NCBI GenBank assembly: GCA_037783545.1
Contig: JBBELK010000297.1
Coordinates: 1,798,001-1,862,000 of the forward strand
DNA length: 64,000 nt
Source: Henricia sp. BOLD:AAB3569
Taxonomy: Eukaryota; Echinodermata; Asteroidea; Spinulosida; Echinasteridae
Direction: 5' to 3'
Shown: positions 1-12,200 of the stretch, piece by piece
Position numbering within the stretch: the stretch's first letter is position 1
Layout of the letters: every line of letters begins with the position of its first letter
Program-made: the position numbers and the translations under genes
Notes under the pieces: generated by a model
Told to the model about the DNA's origin: nothing
Seen by the model: only the letters and a program-made list of their open reading frames with translations
Database searches by the model: none

Positions 1-215
1 CTGCATTAGACATCATACAGAAACTACTAAGAGTCTATATTGGCCATATCTACCATGCACTCAATGCTAGTAACCATAGCAATGTCATTATGGGTGCTCT
101 AAATCTCTTAGTTGCTATGGTTACATTTGGTCATCAAGCTGCACGTGATGTCATGTTGGCCGTCAATTTCCAACATGGTCCATTCAAAATGTTGATCAAT
201 CGTATCAATTTAAAG
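1..215 (+). CDS. URB1: URB1 exon 1 of window (5' partial)
   Basis: Open from the window edge (two leading bases, then Ala-Leu-Asp) and ends phase 0 at AAG|gtaatt. It includes the conserved AARDV stretch of the Npa1 region. The upstream boundary is outside the window. Confidence 0.88.
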
Positions 216-3200
216 GTAATTGTACATTTTTCGTAAAAATTATCTGAAAAGAAGCAAATTTTAATTTTATGGTGACTAATTTAAGTAATTTTATGGCAAC
301 TAAAGGCCCTTTATGTCATCAACTATGCGGTATTAGCTTTAAATACATGTATACTTTTTCATCAACTTAAGATAGTGAAGGAAATGCAGTTTTAGAAGTG
401 GGAGGAAACCCCCAGGGAAATCTCCTGGGGAAAACCCAGCGGTCAAGTAGGGACTGCAAACCCCATCCACATACACGCCCAGGAATCAAACCCAGGATGT
501 CAGAGGTAAAAGGTGCGGAAAGAACTACTATGCCAACTCATCCTCCCAAAATTATTTTTTTTTTAGCAAAGGTCTACACAAATGTACATGTATGGCAGCA
601 GAAATTTCATTTCCCTGTTCATGTCCTTTCATATTTGGGGCTAAAGTACTTGTGCCCCCAGATGGCCGTCCAGCACATTCAAATTACTTGGTGATTTCCA
701 CATAAACCTGACTGATTTTCATTTTGAAACCCAGACAGAAGACGATATTCGTTGCTGTTGCATCCGGTTAGCAATGGCATTTCTTGTGACTGGAGACAAC
801 CGAATCATCAAGCAGATGTTAGCTAATAAAGGTACAGGGTCATCTTCAACCACAATAAGTTGTTTGTATCGCATTTTGGGTGTGTTCAGTAGCGCAATAT
901 GTATGTATACTGACAATACACCTTCAACGCTGAGGAAAGAGGAAAGTACCGCATACTGGCGTATGTATTGCACTATCGAACGTGCTCCTGGTATGATGTC
1001 TCTTCATTGCTGCCTACTTTGTATATATGACTCGTCAGCCACGCAATAGTGCATATCTGATGAAGAACATTTGGGTCATTCCATATGAACTCAACCAGAG
1101 GGCCCCATGGCGACTGACTTAGATTTGGCTAAAACAAATCCCGACCTTTGGTCTATGCAAATATGTTGAGCTTCAACTCCTAAGAGTTTCTGTGGGATGC
1201 CAGATGGAACTGAAATAAATGTTGACTTGATCCCACCGACCACAGCCTTTACTTGACTTGATCCCGCCGACCACAGCCTTTATTTGACTTGATCCCGCCG
1301 ACCACAGCCTTTATTTGACTTGATCCCGCCGACCACAGCCTTTATTTGACTTGATCCCGCCGACCACAGCCTTTATTTGACTTGATCCCGCCGACCACAG
1401 CCTTTATTTGACTTGATCCCGCCGACCACAGCCTTTATTTGACTTGATCCCGCCGACCACAGCCTTTATTTGACTTGATCCCGCCGACCACAGCCTTTAT
1501 TTGACTTGATCCCGCCGACCACAGCCTTTATTTGACTTGATCCCGCCGACCACAGCCTTTATTTGACTTGATCCCGCCGACCACAGCCTTTATTTGACTT
1601 GATCCCGCCGACCACAGCCTTTATTTGACTTGATCCCGCCGACCACAGCCTTTATTTGACTTGATCCCGCCGACCACAACCTTTATTTGACTTGATCCCG
1701 CCGACCACAGCCTTTATTTGACTTGATCCCGCTGACCACAGCCTTTATTTGACTTGATCCCACATATACATATATATACAATGCAGAGAATAACGTTTAG
1801 GACTTAGGAAAAAGGAGCTTGAAATCAGGAACAGCTTTATATATCAGGGGCGTTATAACGAGAGTTTACTATATATATGTACATGTGTCTGCCACACCTT
1901 TGTACAGTATAAATATTGACTGCAATGAGGGGCATGGTTAAGATTATAGGCCCAAGGTAATCTCGAAGCCATGACTATGCCCCGAGGCGGAAGCCGAGGG
2001 GCATAGTCATGGCTTCGAGATCACCGAGAGCCTATAATCTTAACCATGACCCGATTAAACAGCAGTCAATATTTGTTTTATATACCGAATGTGTAGATTT
2101 TTGTCATCTGGTTGGTTAAAATTGTTCACCTGACAGTTTTCACTGTAGGCCATTTCTCTTATTTCTTAAGGACTTCATCATCTACGACAGACGACAAAAC
2201 GACTTCGTCGAGATTTCACCATTACTGTCCTGCTGAATGTTTACGCGAAGCGCGCAGCTGCATAGTTGGTGCACCGACCACAGCCTTTATTTGACTTGAT
2301 CCCGCCGACCACAGCCTTTATTTGACTTGATCCCGCCGACCACAGCCTTTATTTGATCCCGCCGACCACAGCCTTTATTTGACTTGATCCCGCCGACCAC
2401 AGCCTTTATTTGACTTGATCCCGCCGACCACAACCTTTATTTGACTTGATCCCGCCGACCACAGCCTTTATTTGACTTGATCCCACCGACCACAGCCTTT
2501 ATTTGACTTGATCCCGCCGACCACAGCCTTTATTTGACTTGATCCCGCCGACCACAGCCTTTATTTGACTTGATCCCGCCGACCACAGCCTTTATTTGAC
2601 TTGATCCCGCCGACCACAGCCTTTATTTGACTTGATCCCGCCGACCACAGCCTTTAGTTACATGATTTAAAGAGGGGCAAAGAGAACAGGGGCTAATTTC
2701 ATAAAGCTGTTTAGCAGAAACATTTGCTTACCGGTAATCCAAAATTTGTTTACTTTATAAAAGCGTGTTATTAGTCAAAATGGTTTGTCAGCTTATGTTC
2801 TTAACAAGAATAGCAAAACACCAGTTAGTCGTAATGCACATCACGTAAGATTTTGACTGCTTACTTATTTTTATAATGCAAACGCATTTTGTGTTAAGCA
2901 AATTTTTCTGCTAAACGTCTTTGTGAAATTGGCCCCAGAACTAAAGGCTCATTATGGCTTTTACACTTTTCCGTATTTTTTATCTTTGCAGAATTTATTA
3001 AGAGTTTTTTCCCCAAACTGAAACATGACCGAGCGAGCAGCATCAAACTCATCTTAGTGACGTTGACGCAGTATGTAGTGTGTAATCCAGCTGTTAGTAA
3101 GACTGAAAAACTACACATTCTCAATGACTACACCTTACAACAAATAGCTTCACTCTACACTTGGAGAAATCAAGCTAAGGTACGGGTAACTCAAGTTCAT

Positions 3201-6200
3201 TCTTTGGATTGTTTTTGGTAAAGAATAAAGAGAATTGCTATCACTTGAAATTTGTAGTAACCTCCAGTTTAATCAAATAATATGAGGGTATTCAACCCAT
3301 CTACAGGAAAGTTTTAAATGTTTAAAAACGGTGTTTGGCGAGCTTCAAAAGATGTAGAAGGTTTGACTAAAGACCTGGAAATGACCATAATTTTGCAGTA
3401 AATGCTCTTTTTATTGCAGGTTGAAGACCCAACTGATAGGAGTTTGCAAGAGGCAGAGATTCATCAACTCTGTCATCAGTTTCTGCTTAAAGTAGCTTGT
3501 GATCTCAAACATGGCATCAATTTCTTGGATCAATCGCTTGGCCTCTCTGGAAAGTAAGTTAGTTTGATCAGTCAAAACATAAATAACTTAAAGATGATTG
3601 TCTGTGGTTTGAGCTAATCTCGCATTGGACAAATAAAATTCAGCCTATGAAACTTTAACGGCAAATAAAGTGCAATTTATGAATCTTTAGAGGGTGTCAG
3701 AATTACAGAATTTGCAAGCACAGTCGCTGTTTTACCCACAGAAACTGCAACCCCGTATTACTGAAGTTCATGTTAGGACTTTACAATGTTACTGGCGATG
3801 CGTTAGTTCGGGAGCTCATCGTTGCCATTCTACGTACTTGTCCTGATTTATTCAATCGTTATCTGATGTCAGCTAAACTGTCGTTTCAACCAAGACAGTC
3901 CCCTGTGTGGCTTGCCAATGTTAAACTACTTGAAGAGGTTGGTTTGTTCTTGTCCTTTATACTTATTCAAATGTGATCTTGAAATATTTGATCTCATAAT
4001 GTGCAATTCTTGGAAATGTTATGCATATTCATTGACATTTTCCAACTTACAGGATTCAAATGAGCTAATTTATTTTCGCAATATTGATTTATTTTGATTT
4101 TAGAAGTTTACTAGATCCCATATCAATCCTTTTAATGCAATTATTACAGGTTTCTGACTTTTTGAAGTATTGACATTTTCCCATTGCTATTTGATTAATT
4201 TCACTATTTAGATAATGACAGGCATGCCTGTTGTACCATCGGCTTTAGAACACTCCAGAAATGTGTCAACAACCCACTTGGTTCAGAGAGCGATTGCTGT
4301 CTTGGTTCCTTCCTCAATCCTGACACCAACTACCCTGTCTGATGCTCTGAAGGTAGGTCATGTGACATATGTCCTCGTTAAGATTCTAACCCAAGACTTC
4401 ATATACAGGAGGTAAATGCTCAACCAAACTATGTACTATTGTACTTCATGTTGGGTCTCGGGTTTGAATCCTGATGAAGACAATGTGACTGTTCTCCTCT
4501 GCCAAATTTGATTTGTTTTTATTTCTGTGGTGATTAGGTGCCAAATATTTGCGATATTTAATGTGAGGCAGTTGTGTCTGTCATCACATTTTGTCTCTCC
4601 AAAAAAATAAAAAAATAAAAAAATTGTCATATAATAATAATAATAGCAATCTTATATAGTGCCAAATGCCAGGGCCTCTAGGCGCTTTACAGTATAAACC
4701 AAAGTGATAACATAGATATATACATACATACATAGATAAAAAAGATTAAATGTTAAAACCAAAGAGCATCATCAAGAGCATCAAGTCTGGTAATACTGAA
4801 CAAAAAGATGTGTCTTAAGCAGGGACTTGAAATTACTGATGGAATGAATTTGACGCATGCTGTTAGGAAGACCATTCCAGAGGTGTGCCGCTTAAAAAAC
4901 AAATGATCTATCACCATAGAATTTTGTTGATGAGCGAGCAGGTACCCTCAATTGACAGTCCGATGATGATCTTAGATGATCTTAGAGTTCTGTCGTGGCC
5001 TTGTTGTCCTGTCGTGGCCTTGTTGTCCTGTCGTGGCCTCATTGTCCTATCGCGGCCTTATTGTCCTATCGCGGCCTTATTGTCCTATCGCGGCCTTATT
5101 GTCCTATCGCGGCCTTATTGTCCTATCGCGGCCTTATTGTCCTATCGTGGCCTCATTGTCCTATCGTGGCCTCATTGTCCTATCGCGGCCTCATTGTCCT
5201 ATCGTGGCCTCATTGTCCTATCGTGGCCTCATTGTCCTATCGTGGCCTCATTGTCCTATCGTGGCCTCATTGTCCTATCGTGGCCTCATTGTCCTATCGT
5301 GGCCTCATTGTCCTATCGTGGCCTCATTGTCCTATCGCGGCCTCATTGTCCTATCGTGGCCTCATTGTCCTATCGTGGCCTCATTGTCCTATCGCGGCCT
5401 TATTGTCCTATCGCGGCCTTATTGTCCTATCGCGGCCTTATTGTCCTATCGCGGCCTTATTGTCCTATCGCGGCCTTATTGTCCTATCGTGGCCTCATTG
5501 TCCTATCGTGGCCTCATTGTCCTATCGTGGCCTCATTGTCCTATCGCGGCCTCATTGTCCTATCGCGGCCTCATTGTCCTATCGTGGCCTCATTGTCCTA
5601 TCGTGGCCTCATTGTCCTATCGTGGCCTCATTGTCCTATCGTGGCCTCATTGTCCTATCGTGGCCTCATTGTCCTATCGCGGCCTCATTGTCCTATCGCG
5701 GCCTCATTGTCCTATCGCGGCCTCATTGTCCTATCGTGGCCTCATTGTCCTATCGTGGCCTCATTGTCCTATCGTGGCCTCATTGTCCTATCGCGGCCTT
5801 ATTGTCCTATCGCGGCCTTATTGTCCTATCGTGGCCTCATTGTCCTATCGTGGCCTCATTGTCCTATCGTGGCCTCATTGTCCTATCGTGGCCTCATTGT
5901 CCTATCGTGGCCTCATTGTCCTATCGTGGCCTCATTGTCCTATCGTGGCCTCATTGTCCTATCGTGGCCTCATTGTCCTATCGTGGCCTCATTGTCCTAT
6001 CGTGGCCTCATTGTCCTATCGTGGCCTCATTGTCCTATCGTGGCCTCATTGTCCTATCGTGGCCTCATTGTCCTATCGTGGCCTCATTGTCCTATCGTGG
6101 CCTCATTGTCCTATCGTGGCCTCATTGTCCTATCGTGGCCTCATTGTCCTATCGTGGCCTCATTGTCCTATCGGGGCCTTATTTTCCTATCGGGGCCTTA

Positions 6201-9200
6201 TTGTCCTATCTTTCTTTCAGCATCCCAGTGCCGTGGTTGCTTGTCGTATTCTAGACATCATCAAGCTTATTCTGACGAGAGCCAAAGGTCTGATACAGTG
6301 GCTAGGAGAGTTTGAACATTCAGCAGCAATAGCTCAGTACCAGCAAGCTGTTATTAAGGTATGTGAATCACTCACTGTTTATACAAGGTACAAGGTATAA
6401 TGGCCTAGTGGTAGAGGGAATTGAAATCAAGACCTGTCGTGAGTTAAAATCCGGAGCAAGGTGCTTAGCCCCAATTGCTCCATCCTTCGCATGGGATGTA
6501 AAGCTGTAGGTCCAGTGTGTTGTTTAATGCATTGAAACGATCTTAGAGCATTCGTTTCCCCCCGGTGTTTCTGGCTTGGCTGCCTAAGGCGCTACCCGCC
6601 TATGTATTCCGATGCTTTTGGGGTTAAAGCACGTTGATATGTCGATAGACATGAAATGCGCTATATAAGAACTTAGAACTAAAGTAAACTAATCTCTGCA
6701 TTTTGGTCACTCTGTGAAGTCGTTGCCAGGAGTCGACTTTATTGTGAACTTCCTTCATAAGACGTTGGGTAAATCACAAGATGGTAGTGACACTCGTCAG
6801 TCAATGAAGACGCAGGAGACAGACGGCCCTGAACCAGAAAAGAAGCAGGTTACTGCATGTGAGTAGTCCCATGGGGACAATTTCATTTGCTTTGCAAGAG
6901 TGATTCTGGATAATTGCCTCGATGAACCAAGGTACTGTGGGAAAATTTTGAAGGAGCTTAAGAAAGTTATTAAAAGACTAATGTTTTAATAATGTGCCCT
7001 TTGATGCACTTGTAGCTGTTTTTCAACGAAAAATGTACCGTATTATGTTTTTTTATAATTTCTTGTACAGTAAACTCTCATTAAAGTGACCTTCAAGGGA
7101 CCGAAATAATTGGAGCTTTATATCCAGAAAGTGCTATAAGTAATGCATATACAATGCAGAGAATAACGTTTAGGACTTAGGGAAAAGGAGCTTGAAATCA
7201 GGAACAGCTTTATATATCAGGGGCGTTATAACGAGAGTTTACTATATATATGTACATGTGTCTGCCACACCTTTGTACAGTATAAATATTGACTGCAATG
7301 AGGGGCATGGTTAAGATTATAGCACCAAGGTAATCTCGAAGCCATGACTTCGAGATCACCGAGGGCCTATAATCTTAACCATGACCCGATTAAACAGCAG
7401 TCAATATTTGTTTTATATACCGAATGTGTAGATTTTTGTCATCTGGTTGGTTAAAATTTTTCACCTGACAGTTTTCACTGTAGGCCATTTCTCTTATTTC
7501 TTAAGGACTTCATCAGACAGACGACAAAACGACTTCCTGAATGTTTACGCGAAGCGCGCAGCTGCATAGTTGGTGCACAGCTACATGTATGCTACACACG
7601 TTATGCGCACGTTCAGAACCTGCTAAATGACTATGCCCACGGGCATAGTAAGAATTCTGCACGCGCGGGGTCTAGCTAATTTAATGCCCCCACTTTTAAC
7701 CAATCAGATGACAGGAATCTACGAATGAAGTATATAATGGCTACTTGTATATTCTTGCCACTTTCTGTTGACAGTAACATGTAGAAATGTTTCCTCGTCT
7801 TGCAGCAATTGATGAGTTACCACAACCAACGCAGGAGGACATCTTAGTGACGTTACTAGACGTCTTGCGTGCCTACCAGCAGACGATTCCGTTGTCTTTT
7901 GCTCATAGCAACTATGACTTTAGTCATCTGCCCTATCTCATTCAACATGGAAACACTCAACTCCCTGTTGTCAACAAGAAGGCAATTGCATTACTTCTGG
8001 CATTTCCTGAAGGCAAACTTCGTGGTTTTAAGGAGGTAGGTGATTGTTATTGTTCCTAATAGTATTAATATACACTGAGCAACAAATATAAACGCCCCAT
8101 GTAAATTATTTATGTAACCTGAAATGGGCGACCCTAAATGAGCTGATATTGTCTTATAATTGTACAAATTGGATATTCTAACGGACAGTAATCTGTAGCA
8201 TATTGAACAACAAAATGAATTTTGCATGATTTAATATATTTTGCAACCCTTAAGGCTAGTAAAAGGTTCAGTGTAATATTGGATGTTATTTTGGGTGATA
8301 TGAGAATATACCGCACGAATCATGAAATACCGAACGAGCTGAAGGCGAGTTCGGCATTTTCATGACGAGTGCGGTATATTCTCATATCACCCGAAATAAC
8401 ATTTATTATTATTGTTATATAAAATGAAGCTTATAACTTCTTTGTAGGATTTCCCCAAGTTTTGTGTCTGTTTGTTTGGTGTTGAAAACTTAATTTCATG
8501 TGCAACGTTTACAACTGCATGTTTTTTTACTGTACTCGCGCTCATAACACTGTAGCTTGTAAGCCTGAAGAAACCTGTGAAAAGAAAGAAATGCTCAGTT
8601 ATAAACTTGGGAAGGAAACTCCAAGGGCCTGACAAACCCAACCGATATACTGACCCGAATCAGATTCGAACCATGCCACCTAGATGGAAGCCAAGGCTTC
8701 AAGGCTGGCTCCGAGCGTGAAACCCAAATTCAGTCTTAAACCTTTTTGTTGTAGGTCCGTGGTCAAGAGGGTTCTACTGTGCTGTTATTGCTCAAACAAC
8801 TAACTGCTGCAACGGCTAGTGCCGATCTGCATACCTTGATGAGGCTGACTCCATGCATAAAACTCAAATTCAGTCTTAAACCTTTTTGTTGTAGGTCCGT
8901 GGTCAAGAGGGTTCTACTGTGCTGTTATTGCTCAAACAACTAACTGCTGCAACGGCCAGCGCCGATCTGCATACCTTGATGAGGCTGGCTTCATGCATAA
9001 AACTCAAATTCAGTCTTAAACCTTTTTGTTGTAGGTCCGTGGTCAAGAGGGTTCTACTGTGCTGTTATTGCTCAAACAACTAACTGCTGCAACGGCCAGT
9101 GCCGATCTCCAAGCTTTAAGGGTCAGTCTACTCAATAAGGTATGCACACAGGGAAAGGATGTGTTGATGATAAAACGTAGATGAAAAAGTAGCAGGGTTG

Positions 9201-12200
9201 TAGTGGAGTCCATCACAAGTCTTCCACAAGTCCGATCGTCTTACGTATCGAGAGGTACGTAGTAGATACCTGTTTGAACTTTAGGTTCATACAATCTTTC
9301 AGCAAGCCGTTTGAGACAACCTTTTATGCTTTGCACAGACATTAGCTGAGCACAGACTTAAAGGCAGTATACATCATTGGTAATCTCGAGAATCAGAAAT
9401 GTTCACAGATTTACACCTAACTTGCACAATATAAACATGATGACCGAAGAAAACTTCCCCTGAAATGGTTTTGTCTAAATTGCTATAGGGTCTTTCTATA
9501 AATTAGGGGTCCAATGTTGGTGTCCCCCGTTACATTTTACATCTTGTTTTTGTAAATTCAGGACACATTCTTTAAATACTTTCCATCTCAAAGAGTGAGT
9601 ACATAAAGTACAATTCATACAAAATGGTTTAAAAGCCATTTTAATTTTTGTACGAAAAATAACACATATCAGGTGTAACGGGGGACACTAAATGTCACAC
9701 TTTTGGACCCCTAATTTATAGAAAGACCCTATAGTCTTTGAGAAATTAGTAAAACATTAGTTTTCGTCTCATGAGACGAAAATTAAATTCGCCCCAAACC
9801 ACTTCGCCCGAGTGCCATTTCGCCCCAAATTACTTCGTCCAAACACTACATCGCCCAAATCCCACTTAGCCCCAAAACAACTTCGTGCACAGGCCGTGGT
9901 TCAAGGCGAAATGGTTCAGGGTGAAGTGGTTTTGGGGCGAAATGACTGCAAACCCTTTATTGCCTGTTTTCTCAAAAGTTAGACAAAGTACGGAGCTGGT
10001 TTTTGCTCAGGTTGGTTTTATCTTCAATCACACAGGGGGATAAAACTATTTGTAACAGTTTATCAATCATGTATACTATCTTTAAGTCTTGCACATACAG
10101 GCAGGTTTACCTGTGCACAGATTTCAAGCTTGCGGTGACAACCAAAAGTGCGCACACAAATTTAAGACCGTGGGAATTCACTTACATGGCAAAGCACACA
10201 TAATGGTGACAGGACAAAACTTGACAAGGGGGAGAGGCATGTTGGGGTGCAGATACAAGCAATTAAATTAGCTTTTGATATATTTTACTTTATTTTTAGT
10301 TTATCAAGGAGACGGGACTGTTTGCAGAGACAGACTGGGAAATTGGCTTATGGCTGGTAAGGTTGACTGGATATGATCAGGATGAAGCCAGCGAGATCGT
10401 CAAACTATTCTACAAGGCTTTGACTCAAGCTATCAGGAATCCATATCCATTCACTGATAGAGTGATTGAAGCTATGAACAAGGCCGATGCATCACGAGAA
10501 GGTGATCATACAGACAATAATGCTGCAGGTACTCTTTTTGTTTCACTATTAAAATATTAATTATAATACCTGGTTTTGTATAGCACTTAATAACCAAAGT
10601 ATCAGACTACTGTTGCCATTATTACTGCTGCCTTCAGGGAATCGTCAGAATCATCTCGCTACATAGGACATATTTAATATCTTGTAGGGCAGTTTCTTTG
10701 TTGCTCTACAAGATGGTTGTTATTTGATACGGCCTACAGGTGACTGCCTTGACTAGGCGCACAGCCTAACAACACTTAGATTGTAACATTCTCGTAACAG
10801 CTCCCCACTTATCACGTGAGTGAAGAATGTAAACGAGGCATTGTATGGCATTAACTATCAATTATCAATGTCATGTGTTTGAATACCAAAGTATAATGAC
10901 ATAACAGACTTTGTGCTGAAACCACTTGGTGTACATTTCTTGTTACAGTGCATGACGTTCTTAATGTGGTGCAGTCAATGGGAGCAATCGATCTTGATGC
11001 GAGTTACACCCAAGACTTCATGATTGCTGAATCGTTGACGTGTAGTGCGCTCTTGCCATCTACTCTGCAAATATTTACGCAACTTCATGGACCAATCCAA
11101 AGTGAGTATGTCATGTAATTGCCCTTTATGTTTCTCCACTAACCTTCAGCAAATTTGTGTCACTGCCTCAACCTTTGTTTTTGGCAATTGCTATTTTTTG
11201 TTCTATATGAGCTGAAACTGCCTATAGCCAAACAAGAAAGTGTTAAAACCAGCCAGGCCCTTATTGTCAATTTAGGAACACCAATGTGGCCAAACAAGAC
11301 AGTGTTAAAACCAGCCAGGCCCTTATTGTCCATTTAAGACCACCAATGTGGCCAAACAAGAAAGTGTTAAAACCAGCCAGGCCCTTATTGTCCATTTAAG
11401 ACCACCAATGTGGCCAAACAAGAAAGTGTTAAAACCAGCCAGGCCCTTATTGTCAATTTAGGAACACCAATGTGGCCAAACAAGACAGTGTTAAAACCAG
11501 CCAGGCCCTTATTGTCCATTTAAGACCACCAATGTGGCCAAACAAGAAAGTGTTAAAACCAGCCAGGCCCTTATTGTCCATTTAAGACCACCAATGTGGC
11601 CAAACAAGAAAGTGTTAAAACCAGCCAGGCCCTTATTGTCCATTTAAGACCACCAATGTGGCCAAACAAGAAAGTGTTAAAACCAGCCAGGCCCTTATTG
11701 TCCATTTAAGACCACCAATGTGGCCAAACAAGAAAGTGTTAAAACCAGCCAGGCCCTTATTGTCCATTTAAGACCACCAATGTGGCCAAACAAGAAAGTG
11801 TTAAAACCAGCCAGGCCCTTATTGTCCATTTAAGACCACCAATGTGGCCAAACAAGAAAGTGTTAAAACCAGCCAGGCCCTTATTGTCCATTTAAGACCA
11901 CCAATGTGGCCAAACAAGAAAGTGTTAAAACCAGCCAGGCCCTTATTGTCCATTTAAGACCACCAATGTGGCCAAACAAGAAAGTGTTAAAACCAGCCAG
12001 GCCCTTATTGTCCATTTAAGACCACCAATGTGGCCAAACAAGACAGTGTTAAAACCAGCCAGGCCCTTATTGTCCATTTAAGACCACCAATGTGGCCAAA
12101 CAAGAAAGTGTTAAAACCAGCCAGGCCCTTATTGTCCATTTAAGACCACCAACGTGGCCAAACAAGACAGTGTTAAAACCAGCCAGGCCCTTATTGTCTA

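Noticed and set aside
4885..6400. Long forward open frames (over 400 codons) across the 19-bp repeat
   Set aside because: All three frames are open with the same cyclic peptide because the unit lacks stops and is 1 mod 3. Real coding sequence begins only at the exon 7 acceptor.
8755..9034. Extra alternative exons 10a and 10b
   Set aside because: They have acceptors but no donor and lose the exon 3' end, so they cannot be spliced as complete cassettes.
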